A stretch of 64,000 bases of DNA. Source: Leclercia adecarboxylata. GTDB lineage: Bacteria; Pseudomonadota; Gammaproteobacteria; Enterobacterales; Enterobacteriaceae. The notes under the pieces were generated by a model. The model searched no databases. It was not told the origin of the DNA and saw only the letters and a list, made by a program, of their open reading frames with translations. Where the stretch lies: the NCBI GenBank assembly GCA_002360945.1, contig DERO01000031.1, positions 1-64,000 on the forward strand, read 5' to 3'. Below are positions 56,086 to 64,000 of the stretch, one piece after another. The translations under genes and the position numbers were made by a program. Numbering within the stretch: position 1 is the first letter of the stretch; every line of letters starts with the position of its first letter.

Positions 56086-56661
56086 GTGACAATTATTAAT
56101 AAGTTTTTCCTGATTTTTCCTTTTATTTTTGCTCAGTTAACTTTTTCGACTGCGGCAGCGGCTAAAGACGTACCTCCCCTGAGAGCCTGGGTTAAAACAA
56201 TCCATAACGATATGATTGAAACCTGGGAAGCACCCCAGCATTACGATCTCTATGTGCCTGCCATTACCTGGCATGCCCGCTTTGCTTACGACAAAGAGAA
56301 GACCGATCGCTACAACGAGCGTCCCTGGGGGGCGGGGTTTGGCCAGTCACGCTGGGATGAAAAGGGCAACTGGCATGGCCTTTACGCGATGGCGTTCAAA
56401 GACTCCTACAATAAATGGGAGCCCATTGCGGGCTACGGCTGGGAGAAAACCTGGCGTCCGCTGGCCGATGATAATTTCCATCTGGGGCTCGGTTTTACCG
56501 CTGCCGTGACGGCGCGCGATAACTGGAATTACATCCCCGTTCCGCTGGTCCTGCCGCTGGCGTCCGTGGGGTACGGCCCGGCCACTTTCCAGATGACTTA
56601 TATCCCGGGCACCTATAACAATGGTAACGTCTACTTCGCCTGGATGCGCTTCCAGTTTTAA
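56086..56661 (+). CDS. pagP: lipid A palmitoyltransferase
   Basis: PagP is an outer-membrane beta-barrel enzyme that transfers palmitate from phospholipids to lipid A, raising resistance to cationic peptides. The 191-residue protein has a signal peptide ([20 protein letters not shown]), then the conserved [18 protein letters not shown] (catalytic His), the [11 protein letters not shown]sp–Ser pair and the barrel end [12 protein letters not shown]. The start is GTG 56086 with a weak ribosome site. It is placed after the copper operon and before cspE. Confidence 0.94.
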   Translation: MTIINKFFLIFPFIFAQLTFSTAAAAKDVPPLRAWVKTIHNDMIETWEAPQHYDLYVPAITWHARFAYDKEKTDRYNERPWGAGFGQSRWDEKGNWHGLYAMAFKDSYNKWEPIAGYGWEKTWRPLADDNFHLGLGFTAAVTARDNWNYIPVPLVLPLASVGYGPATFQMTYIPGTYNNGNVYFAWMRFQF

Positions 56662-56851
56662 CTGAAATAACTTTACGTACTGGTGATTTAATAGTCACTT
56701 CTTGAAAGGTAAAGGATAAAAATTGGGGGCAAAAAATTAACGCGACTTTTGTCACTTTTCTTCAAAAAGGCGCTGGACAAAACCGCTCACAATTGTTGTA
56801 CTGATACCCGACACAGCATTTGTGTCCAATTTTCATGTAAAGGTAATTTTG

Positions 56852-57061
56852 ATGTCTAAGATTAAAGGTAACGTTAAGTGGTTTAATGAATCCAAAGGAT
56901 TCGGTTTCATTACTCCGGAAGATGGCAGCAAAGACGTGTTCGTACACTTCTCTGCAATCCAGAGCAATGGTTTCAAAACCCTGGCTGAAGGTCAGCGCGT
57001 TGAGTTTGAAATCACTAACGGTGCCAAAGGCCCTTCTGCTGCTAACGTCATCGCTCTGTAA
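56852..57061 (+). CDS. cspE: cold-shock-like protein CspE
   Basis: CspE is a constitutive cold-shock-domain protein that binds single-stranded RNA and DNA and acts as an antiterminator. The start at 56852 ([20 protein letters not shown]) gives 69 residues. RNP1 KGFGFI and RNP2 VFVHFS are present. An aaaggtaa ribosome site is seen upstream, and codon use is that of a highly expressed gene. A strong terminator follows. Confidence 0.98.
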   Translation: MSKIKGNVKWFNESKGFGFITPEDGSKDVFVHFSAIQSNGFKTLAEGQRVEFEITNGAKGPSAANVIAL

Positions 57062-57085
57062 TTCAGACGAGACCAGCAAGAATTT

Positions 57086-57115
57086 CAAAACCCGCTCCCT
57101 GAGCGGGTTTTTTTC
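57086..57115 (+). terminator. cspE terminator
   Basis: AACCCGCTC-cct-GAGCGGGTT is followed by TTTTT, 26 bases after the cspE stop. Confidence 0.95.
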
Positions 57116-57123
57116 GTTCTGGC

Positions 57124-57210
57124 TCAGCTGAACAAGTACAGTCTCAAAAAGCTGGCCAGGATCGCCACGCTCAGTACGACCATCCCCGCATTTGTTATTT
57201 TCTCTTTCAT
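57124..57210 (-). CDS. candidate 28-residue membrane protein
   Basis: This short ORF reads MKEKITNAGMVVLSVAILAS and then ends FLRLYLFS. It has a strong GAGGGTG ribosome site 6–7 bases before the ATG. A basic, short N-terminus followed by one hydrophobic helix (about 9–27) is typical of enterobacterial small membrane proteins. It lies between cspE and crcB in convergent orientation to cspE. I do not recognise a named family, and chance cannot be excluded. Confidence 0.5.
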   Translation of the reverse strand: MKEKITNAGMVVLSVAILASFLRLYLFS

Positions 57211-57281
57211 TGCGTCACCCTCAATGTATGTGGGGACAGGTTGCATGAGAAAAATTAAGCCAACATTAAGGTCCGCGTATT

Positions 57282-57665
57282 TTAGTGAGCATTAACCGCA
57301 GAAATTAACCAAAATGCGAGCGCGGTCATCATTAACGAACCCAGCAGGTTAACCGCAATGTTGAGCAGCGCCCAGGCCGCGCGGCCATCCTGCAGCAGAA
57401 ACACCACCTCTGCCGAGAACGTCGAGAACGTCGTCAGGCCGCCGCAGAAACCGGTGGTGATCAGCAGCTTCCATACCGGATCGATGTGGGTCATTCGATT
57501 GAACCACGCCAGACCCAGCCCAATGATAAAAGCGCCAATCAGGTTGGCCGTGAGTGTACCAAACGGGATCTGCTGATGCAGAGGGTTCAGCCGCATGCTC
57601 AACAGCCAGCGCGCCACGCTTCCTGTGCCCCCACCGATAAAAACGGCTAAAAGAAGTTGAAACAC
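57282..57665 (-). CDS. crcB: fluoride channel CrcB/FluC
   Basis: CrcB (FluC) is a small dual-topology membrane protein that lets fluoride leave the cell. I use GTG 57665, which aligns with the E. coli start and gives 127 residues; a TTG at 57671 is the alternative. Four helices are visible. Conserved Fluc features are [27 protein letters not shown] (pore Asn) and [17 protein letters not shown] (Phe-box). It is divergent from ybeM. No fluoride riboswitch is visible upstream. Confidence 0.94.
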   Translation of the reverse strand: MFQLLLAVFIGGGTGSVARWLLSMRLNPLHQQIPFGTLTANLIGAFIIGLGLAWFNRMTHIDPVWKLLITTGFCGGLTTFSTFSAEVVFLLQDGRAAWALLNIAVNLLGSLMMTALAFWLISAVNAH

Positions 57666-57731
57666 GAACAATACCTGCTATTTGATGTGTAAGGACTTTG
57701 AGTGTAACGCCGTTTGCGGCAAGGGGAAAAT

Positions 57732-58520
57732 ATGTATGTTGCGGTTGGACAATTTGCAGTAACGGCAAACTGGCAAAAAAATGCCGAAACCTGCGCTTCG
57801 CTAATGGCACAGGCGGCAGCGCGCGGCGCATCGCTGCTGGTGCTGCCCGAAGCTTTGCTGGCCCGCGATGATAACGATCCCGACCTGTCCGTGAAGTCGG
57901 CCCAGTCGCTGGACGGCGGCTTTTTGACGCTGCTGCTGGCGGAGAGCGCCCGTAATCAGATGACCACCGTGCTGACCGTGCATGTCCCGTCAACTGCGGG
58001 CAGGGCGGTTAACACCCTGGTGGTGCTTCGAGGTGGCAGCATCGTTGAGCAGTACGCCAAGCTGCATCTTTACGATGCATTCAGTATTCGGGAATCCAGG
58101 CTGGTGGATGCGGGCACAAGCGTGCCGCCACTGATCGACATCGACGGCATCCGTCTGGGGTTGATGACCTGCTACGATTTGCGTTTCCCGGAAATGGCGC
58201 TCAATCTGGCGCTGGCGGGCGCGGAAGTATTGATTCTCCCTGCGGCATGGGTGAAAGGGCCACTCAAGGAGCACCACTGGTCAACGCTGCTGGCGGCCCG
58301 GGCGCTGGACACCACCTGCTATCTGGTGGCGGCAGGGGAGTGCGGCAACAAGAATATCGGCCAGAGTCGCATTATCGACCCACTGGGTGTGACGATAGCG
58401 GCCGCAGCAGAAGGGCCGGCGCTGCTGTTTGCTGAGATTAGCCGGGAACGCGTTACCCTGGCGCGTCAGCAGTTGCCGGTCCTGCGCAACCGACGCTTTG
58501 CGCCTCCGCAATTATTGTGA
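57732..58520 (+). CDS. ybeM: deaminated glutathione amidase (nitrilase family)
   Basis: YbeM belongs to the nitrilase/Nit1 branch and hydrolyses deaminated glutathione, a side product of aminotransferases. The 262-residue protein has the Glu–Lys–Cys triad in [19 protein letters not shown] and [11 protein letters not shown]. The start at 57732 ([15 protein letters not shown]) follows aggggaaa. This copy is intact, whereas the gene is disrupted in E. coli K-12. Confidence 0.93.
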   Translation: MYVAVGQFAVTANWQKNAETCASLMAQAAARGASLLVLPEALLARDDNDPDLSVKSAQSLDGGFLTLLLAESARNQMTTVLTVHVPSTAGRAVNTLVVLRGGSIVEQYAKLHLYDAFSIRESRLVDAGTSVPPLIDIDGIRLGLMTCYDLRFPEMALNLALAGAEVLILPAAWVKGPLKEHHWSTLLAARALDTTCYLVAAGECGNKNIGQSRIIDPLGVTIAAAAEGPALLFAEISRERVTLARQQLPVLRNRRFAPPQLL

Positions 58521-58646
58521 CGTTTTTTAAACAACGCTTGATTCACCTTGTTACAGATTGCTATTGTGTGCGGGCGTCAAATGACCGTTAATAACGTCGG
58601 GTTTTTTAGGCGCGAAACGCAGCCTGTTTACGTCAAGAAGGTATCT

Positions 58647-58850
58647 ATGGGTGAGATTAGTATTACCAAACTGCTGGTGGTAGCCGCACTGGTTGTCCTG
58701 CTGTTTGGTACCAAGAAATTACGTACGCTGGGCGGAGACCTGGGTGCTGCCATCAAAGGCTTCAAGAAGGCGATGAACGACGATGACGCCACGGCGAAGA
58801 AAACTGCCGATGCGGATATCACTGCTGAGAAACTCTCCCACAAAGAGTAA
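58647..58850 (+). CDS. tatE: Sec-independent translocase subunit TatE
   Basis: TatE is a TatA-like component of the twin-arginine translocase that helps form the export pore. It has 67 residues: one N-terminal helix ([18 protein letters not shown]), the hinge [14 protein letters not shown], an amphipathic helix and a charged tail. It has the E. coli length and starts at 58647 with aagaaggt upstream; a longer reading from 58548 is not family-like. Confidence 0.96.
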   Translation: MGEISITKLLVVAALVVLLFGTKKLRTLGGDLGAAIKGFKKAMNDDDATAKKTADADITAEKLSHKE

Positions 58851-58875
58851 CGGCCACGCCTCATGGCTTGCGATA

Positions 58876-58906
58876 GAAAAAAACCGGCTCAGGCCGGTTT
58901 TTTTAT
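58876..58906. terminator. bidirectional terminator between tatE and lipA
   Basis: AAAACCGGCCT/AGGCCGGTTTT-type stem (aaaaccggctcaggccggtttt) with A-run and T-run on opposite sides. It suits the convergent pair. Confidence 0.9.
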
Positions 58907-58934
58907 GGGTGAAATGTAAACCTTTGTGACGGGT

Positions 58935-59900
58935 TTACTTCACTTCTTCGCCTTTCGCCTGCATGTCGGCGTGGTAGGAAGAACGAACGAACGGGCCGCA
59001 GGCTGCATGGGTAAAGCCCATCGCCATCGCTTCGGCTTTCATCTCTTCAAACTCTTCCGGGCTCACGTACCGCTGCACCGGCAGGTGGTGACGGCTCGGC
59101 TGCAGATACTGGCCCAGCGTCAGCATGGTAACGCCGTGACGACGCAGATCGCGCATCACTTCGATGATCTCTTCGTTGGTTTCACCCAGACCGACCATCA
59201 GACCGGATTTGGTTGGGATCTCCGGATGCGCTTCTTTAAAACGCTCCAGCAGCTTCAGCGACCAGTTGTAATCGGCACCCGGACGCACCTGACGATAGAG
59301 GCGCGGTACGTTTTCCAGGTTGTGGTTAAACACGTCTGGCGGGGTGGCGTTGAGGATCTCGAGCGCACGGTCCATACGACCACGGAAGTCGGGTACCAGC
59401 GTTTCGATTTTGATGTTCGGGCTTTTTTCGCGGATAGCCGTGATGCAGTCGGCAAAGTGCTGTGCCCCACCGTCGCGCAGATCGTCGCGGTCAACGGAGG
59501 TGATAACCACGTAGCGCAGCGCCATATCAGCAATCGTCTGGCCCAGTTTCTGCGGTTCATTGGCGTCAGGTGCAACAGGACGGCCGTGGGCAACGTCACA
59601 GAACGGGCAGCGGCGGGTACAAATCGCGCCGAGGATCATGAAGGTCGCGGTGCCGTGGTTAAAACATTCAGCAAGGTTCGGGCAGGAGGCCTCTTCACAA
59701 ACGGAGTGAAGGCCGTTTTTGCGCATCGCCGCTTTGATTCCCTGAATACGCGAGGAGTCCGCCGGAAGTTTGATTTTCATCCATGCCGGTTTTCTTAACA
59801 GCGCTTCGCGCTCCGTAGCCACGTTTTTAACCGGGATTAGGGCCATTTTATCGGCATCGCGGTATTTAACACCACGTTCCATCACAATGGGTTTACTCAT
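58935..59900 (-). CDS. lipA: lipoyl synthase
   Basis: LipA is a radical-SAM enzyme that inserts two sulfur atoms into octanoyl groups on lipoyl domains. The 321 residues equal the E. coli length. The auxiliary cluster ligands lie in [12 protein letters not shown] and the radical-SAM cluster ligands in CTRRCPFC. The C-terminal RSSYHAD holds the serine that binds the auxiliary cluster. It works with LipB, encoded 1.5 kb away on the same strand, with ybeF between as in E. coli. Confidence 0.98.
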   Translation of the reverse strand: MSKPIVMERGVKYRDADKMALIPVKNVATEREALLRKPAWMKIKLPADSSRIQGIKAAMRKNGLHSVCEEASCPNLAECFNHGTATFMILGAICTRRCPFCDVAHGRPVAPDANEPQKLGQTIADMALRYVVITSVDRDDLRDGGAQHFADCITAIREKSPNIKIETLVPDFRGRMDRALEILNATPPDVFNHNLENVPRLYRQVRPGADYNWSLKLLERFKEAHPEIPTKSGLMVGLGETNEEIIEVMRDLRRHGVTMLTLGQYLQPSRHHLPVQRYVSPEEFEEMKAEAMAMGFTHAACGPFVRSSYHADMQAKGEEVK

Positions 59901-60107
59901 AGCGTGCGTCTTCCAGTTGCGAAAATCGAAGGAAAGCGTTTCAATTCAAGGGAATGTTGTATTTATCAACTATTTTTGAACGAACGACAGGCAGTATATC
60001 ATTGATACGGACGATAAAGCAGCCTGCCCGGTCGCCAAATTGTAAAATAGTTGTTGTTTAGTGCCTTTTATGTGGGTCAGCACGGCTTTGCGGGTCAGAG
60101 CCTCAGT

Positions 60108-61061
60108 TCAGAAGGCCTGGCGGATGACGTTAATCAGATTTTCAAGCACCGGATCGCGCAGGCTCAGCTTGTTGTAATACAGCGAGATTTCAACGCACTC
60201 GGCGTTGAGAGGGGCGAAGGGGATCTGCTCCAGCGGCCAGCAGTGGCGTACGAGGTTAAACAGCCGTTCCGGGATGATACCAATCAGATCGCTGCTGCCG
60301 ATCAGGGCGGCAATCGTAAAGAGATTGTAACTGCTAAAGTTCACCTGCTTTTCGGGGAAAATGTCGTTAATACGTTGCCGTAGCCCATTGAGGTTCTGGC
60401 CTTCCAGCATCAGCAGCGTTTGCTCGTACTGCTGCAGATTGTCCACCGTGGGGGCCTGACTCAGTGCCGGATGGTGTTTACGGCAAATCAGCAGCAGTCT
60501 GTCAGCGAACAGCACGTTGTGGCTCAGGGCACGGGCATTCAGGGAGTTGCTGTCGACGATCAGGTCGGTCTGGAACTGGCCTAACTGCGTCTCGGCGTCA
60601 GTGACCGAAATATTACGCAGCATCAGGTGTGGCGCGTGCGTTTTCACGGCCTGATAAATCTGCGGCAGAACCAGCGCGCCAACGGTCGGGGTGGTGCCAA
60701 TGGTAATGGTGCGCTGCTTATCGTAACTGCCGGTTAAATCCAGCGCGCCGAGAATCGACTCCAGCCCCTGGCTGATGTATTCGTGCAGATGTGTGGCGTA
60801 GGCGGTGGGGGTCACGCCCTGGCCTTTACGAATAAACAACGGGTCGGGGAAAATTGTCCGTAATTTTTGAATGGACTGACTTATTGCCGAGGGAGTGAGA
60901 TTAAGAATTTTCGCAGCATTAACGATACCTTTGTGGACATATACGGCCTCAAAAATGGTCAACAGATTGAGATCAATATTGCGTAAAGTCCGAAAAATTT
61001 GTGGTTTTGCGTCACTGCCTGGATCGCTCAAGCGCTTTTCTGGAAAATTATTATTATCCAC
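60108..61061 (-). CDS. ybeF: LysR-family regulator YbeF
   Basis: This 317-residue LysR regulator has the E. coli YbeF length. Its helix-turn-helix is NAAKILNLTPSAISQSIQKLRT, followed by the effector domain. The targets are not known. The DNA-binding part resembles YbdO at 39537 (shared TPSAxSQS-QxLR and DPLFIRxGxGxTPT), so the two are related regulators. It lies between lipA and lipB. Confidence 0.9.
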   Translation of the reverse strand: MDNNNFPEKRLSDPGSDAKPQIFRTLRNIDLNLLTIFEAVYVHKGIVNAAKILNLTPSAISQSIQKLRTIFPDPLFIRKGQGVTPTAYATHLHEYISQGLESILGALDLTGSYDKQRTITIGTTPTVGALVLPQIYQAVKTHAPHLMLRNISVTDAETQLGQFQTDLIVDSNSLNARALSHNVLFADRLLLICRKHHPALSQAPTVDNLQQYEQTLLMLEGQNLNGLRQRINDIFPEKQVNFSSYNLFTIAALIGSSDLIGIIPERLFNLVRHCWPLEQIPFAPLNAECVEISLYYNKLSLRDPVLENLINVIRQAF

Positions 61062-61363
61062 GCTATTCCTCCCTCTTTATTCACAATACAAATAATAGTT
61101 GAATTTAAATAATGTGCTTATTGTTATGGTCAAACTGTTTTCGCGAATAAACATATTTAAGTAAAATCATCGGGTTGCCTAATCTTTGCGCAGGCGCAAT
61201 CCGTGCCAGTCGGTTGGCCATGCCGGAGCAGAAAATAGGTAAATGCTTATACACAGGCGCGTTGCGGGCTTTTTGAAAATATAGAAACCAGGCATTGATG
61301 TAAAGCGTAAAAGCCCTTAAATAAGAATGGCCCATCAAATAATGAGCCAAACGGGAGAGGTAA
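61062..61363. other. intergenic region between ybeF and lipB
   Basis: This is an AT-rich stretch. It must hold the ybeF promoter and the lipB 3' end. An 81-codon minus-strand ORF (61105–61350) has no ribosome site and no recognisable features, so I do not call it. I see no clear operator or RNA. Confidence 0.5.
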
Positions 61364-62005
61364 TTAAGCAGGAATATATTTATGGGGCGGATTGTTTAGC
61401 AGCGCTAAAAAAGCATTAACCAAATAAGGGCGCGCAATTTCTGGGGTGATGTTCTCTACCCACTGGCGCATTTGTGCCATTTCCATCCCGGCATAACCGC
61501 ACGGATTGATGCGCTGGAAAGGCGAAAGATCCATATTGATATTTAATGCCAGACCGTGAAAAGAGCATCCTTTACGAATACGCAGACCCAGTGAACATAT
61601 TTTCATTTCGCCCACATAGACGCCAGGCGCATCCGCGCGCGGATGTGCATCAATATCGAATTCGGCCAGGGTGTTAACCACAGTCTGTTCCAGTAAAGTA
61701 ACCAGTTCGCGCACACCGAGGTTCCTGCGCTTCAGGTTAAGCAGGACATACATCACCTGTTGACCCGGCCCGTGGTAGGTGATCTGCCCGCCACGATCGC
61801 TCTGAATCACCGGGATATCGCCAGGCATGAGCAAGTGCTCTGCTTTCCCGGCCTGACCCTGGGTAAACACCGGGGGATGCTCTACCAGCCAGATCTCATC
61901 CGGCGTGTTCTCGTCGCGCGTGTCAGTGAATTCATGCATAGCCTGGGAGACAGGTTCATAGGGCTGCAGCCCAAGCTGGCGGACGAGAATAGTATCCTGA
62001 TACAA
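61364..62005 (-). CDS. lipB: octanoyl-ACP:protein N-octanoyltransferase
   Basis: LipB moves octanoate from acyl carrier protein to lipoyl domains, the step before LipA. I use TTG 62005, which gives 213 residues as in E. coli, where lipB also starts with TTG; GGAG lies 8 bases upstream. Conserved parts are the RGGQ(I)TYHGPGQ block, the catalytic Lys/Cys region [21 protein letters not shown] and [11 protein letters not shown] (catalytic Cys in NPCG). An upstream reading to 62053 is not supported. Confidence 0.96.
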   Translation of the reverse strand: MYQDTILVRQLGLQPYEPVSQAMHEFTDTRDENTPDEIWLVEHPPVFTQGQAGKAEHLLMPGDIPVIQSDRGGQITYHGPGQQVMYVLLNLKRRNLGVRELVTLLEQTVVNTLAEFDIDAHPRADAPGVYVGEMKICSLGLRIRKGCSFHGLALNINMDLSPFQRINPCGYAGMEMAQMRQWVENITPEIARPYLVNAFLALLNNPPHKYIPA

Positions 62006-62065
62006 AACGATATCTCCGAACGAAGGGACAAACTGTAGCGGGGAGTATATCACAGAGGGGAAACA

Positions 62066-62092
62066 GGTTACCCGGCGATGCGGGTAACCGGA
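62066..62092 (-). terminator. hairpin between ybeD and lipB
   Basis: GGTTACCCG...CGGGTAACC is a nine-base perfect stem behind ybeD (minus strand) with only a weak T-run. Confidence 0.5.
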
Positions 62093-62097
62093 AGGCG

Positions 62098-62361
62098 TTA
62101 CAGCACCATACGTACGATATCGATATTACCGAGCTCTTCGTACAGCGTCTCGACTTGTTCAATATGCGTTGCCGTGATGGTGATAGACACGGAGTGGTAG
62201 TTGCCTTTGCTGCTTGGTTTTACCGTCGGAGAGTAGTCGCCTGGCGCATGGCGCTGTACCACTTCAACCACCTGATCAACCAGCTCAGGCAACGCCTGCC
62301 CCATTACTTTGTAAGTAAAAGGAGTAGGGAATTCAAGCAGTTCGTTAAGTTTGGTTTTCAT
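62098..62361 (-). CDS. ybeD: UPF0250 (DUF493) family protein YbeD
   Basis: This 87-residue conserved protein has the E. coli YbeD length. It begins [21 protein letters not shown] and includes [23 protein letters not shown], giving an ACT-like alpha/beta fold. The function is not established; its constant place between dacA and lipB hints at a link with lipoylation or the cell envelope, without proof. Confidence 0.95.
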   Translation of the reverse strand: MKTKLNELLEFPTPFTYKVMGQALPELVDQVVEVVQRHAPGDYSPTVKPSSKGNYHSVSITITATHIEQVETLYEELGNIDIVRMVL

Positions 62362-62388
62362 GTGAGCTCCGGCAGTACGTCAAAAAAA

Positions 62389-62420
62389 TAATAACTCCCA
62401 CGTCATGTGGGAGTTATCTG
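62389..62420 (-). terminator. dacA terminator
   Basis: ATAACTCCCAC...GTGGGAGTTAT is an 11-base stem followed by TATTTTTTT on the minus strand, about 50 bases after the dacA stop. Confidence 0.9.
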
Positions 62421-62468
62421 GTTACATAGTATATGGGGACGGAAATCACACTTTCAAGTGTTCAATTC

Positions 62469-63680
62469 TTAACCAAACCAGTGATGGAACATCAATTTAA
62501 TGTAATCAATGATTTTGCCAAAGAAATTGCCTTCCGGGATTTCGTCCAGCACCACCAGTGGGCGCTGATCGATGGTTTTGCCATCGAGCTGGAAGTTAAT
62601 CGTGCCTACGACCTGGTTTTTCTTCAGCGGAGCGTGCAGCTCGCTGGCGGTCAGCACATAGCTGGCCTTCAGATCTTTCATGCGGCCACGTGGGATAGTC
62701 AGGTAAAGATCTTTATCGACGCCCAGAGAGGCGCGATCGTTATCACCAAACCACACCGGCTCAGAGGCGAACTCTTTGCCCGCTTTCAGTGGGTTCACGG
62801 TTTCGAAGAAACGGAAGCCCCAGGTCAGCAGTTTCTTGCTCTCGGTTTCACGACCTTTGAAGGTACGACCGCCCATCACGGCAGAGATCAGACGCATCTG
62901 GCCTTCGGTGGCAGAGGCCACCAGGTTGTAACCGGCTTTGTCGGTGTGGCCGGTTTTGATGCCGTCAACGTTCAGGCTGTTATCCCACAGCAGGCCGTTG
63001 CGGTTGGTCTGACGAATACCGTTAAAGGTAAACTCTTTCTCTTTATAGATGGTGTATTCGTTCGGCACGTCGCGGATCAGCGCCTGGCCAATCAGGGCCA
63101 TATCGCGCGCGGAGCTGTACTGACCGTCAGCATCCAGGCCGTGAACGGTCTGGAAATGGCTGTTTTTCAAGCCCAGTGCCGTAACGTAGCTGTTCATCAG
63201 GCCGACAAAGGCGTCCTGGCTGCCCGCAGCAAAATCTGCCATCGCCACGCAGGCGTCATTACCGGACTGCAGGTTGATACCACGGATAAGCTGAGAAACG
63301 GGAACCTGCATGCCGGGTTTCAGGAACATCAGAGATGAGCCCTTGAACACCGGGTTGCCGGTGGCCCACGCATCGTTACCGATGGTCACCAGGTCAGTTT
63401 CTTTGAATTTACCTGCTTTCATGGCCTGACCGATGACGTAGCTGGTCATCATTTTGGTCAGACTGGCCGGATCGCGTCGCGCATCAGCGTTCTGCTCAGC
63501 CAACACTTTGCCGGAGTTGTAATCGATCAGGATGTAGGATTCCGCGTCGATCTGCGGAACGCCCGGGATCATGGTCTTGATATTCAGGTCATCGGCGTGA
63601 GCAACGGAGAGCGTGGCTGCGCAAAGCGCCGTAGTGAGCGCCATGCGCTGCATAAAACGAGCGGAGAAAGTGGTCTTCAT
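62469..63680 (-). CDS. dacA: D-alanyl-D-alanine carboxypeptidase PBP5
   Basis: PBP5 trims the terminal D-Ala from peptidoglycan pentapeptides on the outer face of the inner membrane. The 403-residue protein (E. coli length) has a signal peptide ending ATLSVAHA. The active-site motifs are Ser73-Leu-Thr-Lys76 (PASLTKMM), SGN (LQSGNDACV) and KTG (DGIKTGHT). A C-terminal amphipathic membrane anchor ([18 protein letters not shown]) ends the protein. Confidence 0.98.
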   Translation of the reverse strand: MKTTFSARFMQRMALTTALCAATLSVAHADDLNIKTMIPGVPQIDAESYILIDYNSGKVLAEQNADARRDPASLTKMMTSYVIGQAMKAGKFKETDLVTIGNDAWATGNPVFKGSSLMFLKPGMQVPVSQLIRGINLQSGNDACVAMADFAAGSQDAFVGLMNSYVTALGLKNSHFQTVHGLDADGQYSSARDMALIGQALIRDVPNEYTIYKEKEFTFNGIRQTNRNGLLWDNSLNVDGIKTGHTDKAGYNLVASATEGQMRLISAVMGGRTFKGRETESKKLLTWGFRFFETVNPLKAGKEFASEPVWFGDNDRASLGVDKDLYLTIPRGRMKDLKASYVLTASELHAPLKKNQVVGTINFQLDGKTIDQRPLVVLDEIPEGNFFGKIIDYIKLMFHHWFG

Positions 63681-63819
63681 GGTCAGAACAACGACATCCG
63701 TGATGGAATTAAAAAAAGTGCCTTACTATAGCAAATGCTATACAGGCAGGCATCCGACTTTCAGCATGAGAGTGTGAATCAACATGACAAATACTGACAA
63801 TTCGGATACCGCTGATTAA

Positions 63820-64000
63820 TCATTTTGCAACAGCGATAAATGACTGTAACTGCGCCTCATTCTGCAAACGCTGCTGCAGCGCCGCTGCTTCAGATTTGCT
63901 GGCAAACGGGCCTAACTGAATACGCCAAACCGCGCCATTTTGCTCAACGCGACCCGGCACGGCAAACTGCTGGCCGAGGCGCTGCTGATACTGCTGGGCG
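63820..64000 (-). CDS. rlpA: rare lipoprotein A, C-terminal SPOR domain (partial)
   Basis: The last ~60 codons of rlpA are present; the gene runs off the right window edge. The visible part contains VWRIQLGPFASKSEA and ends AQLQSFIAVAK, the end of the SPOR domain that binds peptidoglycan lacking stem peptides. RlpA is a septal lipoprotein, a lytic transglycosylase in some species. dacA follows on the same strand about 140 bases on, as in E. coli. Confidence 0.92.
   Translation of the reverse strand, partial: AQQYQQRLGQQFAVPGRVEQNGAVWRIQLGPFASKSEAAALQQRLQNEAQLQSFIAVAK

Noticed and set aside
57666..57731. possible fluoride riboswitch before crcB
   Set aside because: The short divergent region lacks the conserved riboswitch core segments.
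61105..61350. 81-codon minus-strand ORF between ybeF and lipB
   Set aside because: No ribosome site and no family resemblance; AT-rich intergenic DNA.

Overview
The window is chromosomal DNA of a member of the Enterobacteriaceae with fairly high GC content. Nearly every protein is very close to its Escherichia coli counterpart, and the gene order follows the E. coli entD–rlpA segment. The content (mtn methionine-salvage cluster, many REP-type intergenic elements, high GC) points to the Enterobacter/Lelliottia/Leclercia/Klebsiella group rather than E. coli. I cannot name the species from the sequence alone.

Layout. (1) 72–4249, minus strand: a ribose-type ABC importer operon of binding protein, DUF2291 lipoprotein, ATPase and permease. 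(2) 4385–23299: the complete enterobactin system, comprising entD, fepA, fes, ybdZ, entF, fepCGD, entS, fepB and entCEBAH, with Fur boxes in the three divergent promoter regions. fepE, found next to entF in E. coli, is absent. (3) 23563–28738: cstA and ybdD, a RelE/Xre toxin–antitoxin pair, an SDR oxidoreductase and ybdH. (4) 28900–39444: a methionine-salvage region. A second ribose-type ABC importer and an LVIVD-repeat propeller protein precede mtnK, mtnA, mtnDCB and the aminotransferase ybdL/mtnE. MetJ boxes lie in all three divergent promoter regions, including the one in front of the importer. In E. coli ybdH and ybdL are direct neighbours, so this whole block sits between them. (5) 39537–47817: ybdO/citR, a small unknown ORF, ahpC-ahpF with an OxyR site and a structured terminated leader, uspG, ybdR, rnk with its leader attenuator, a flavin reductase-like protein and rna. 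dsbG and the citrate fermentation genes are absent. (6) 47905–55923: dcuC, then a Cu(I)/Ag(I) efflux operon (a Cys/His/Met-rich small protein, CusF, CusC, CusB, CusA) placed between dcuC and pagP. (7) 56086–64000: pagP, cspE, a 28-codon membrane ORF, crcB/fluC, ybeM, tatE, lipA, ybeF, lipB, ybeD, dacA and the 3' end of rlpA, in E. coli order.

How the parts work together. Regions 2 and 4 are coherent pathways. EntC/B/A make 2,3-dihydroxybenzoate, EntE/B/F/D with YbdZ assemble enterobactin, EntS exports it, FepA/B/D/G/C re-import the ferric complex, Fes releases the iron and EntH proofreads the assembly line. MtnK/A/B/C/D and MtnE turn methylthioribose back into methionine. The MetJ-type site in front of the adjacent importer suggests it supplies methylthioribose or a related thio-sugar. 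This importer and its LVIVD partner are the best candidates for an incompletely described system in the window.

Intergenic spaces are rich in REP-type palindromes. The least explained sequence-level signals are a structured, terminated RNA in front of ahpC, an identical 37-base bidirectional terminator used twice 36 kb apart, a palindromic operator in front of the first importer, and two very small candidate genes.
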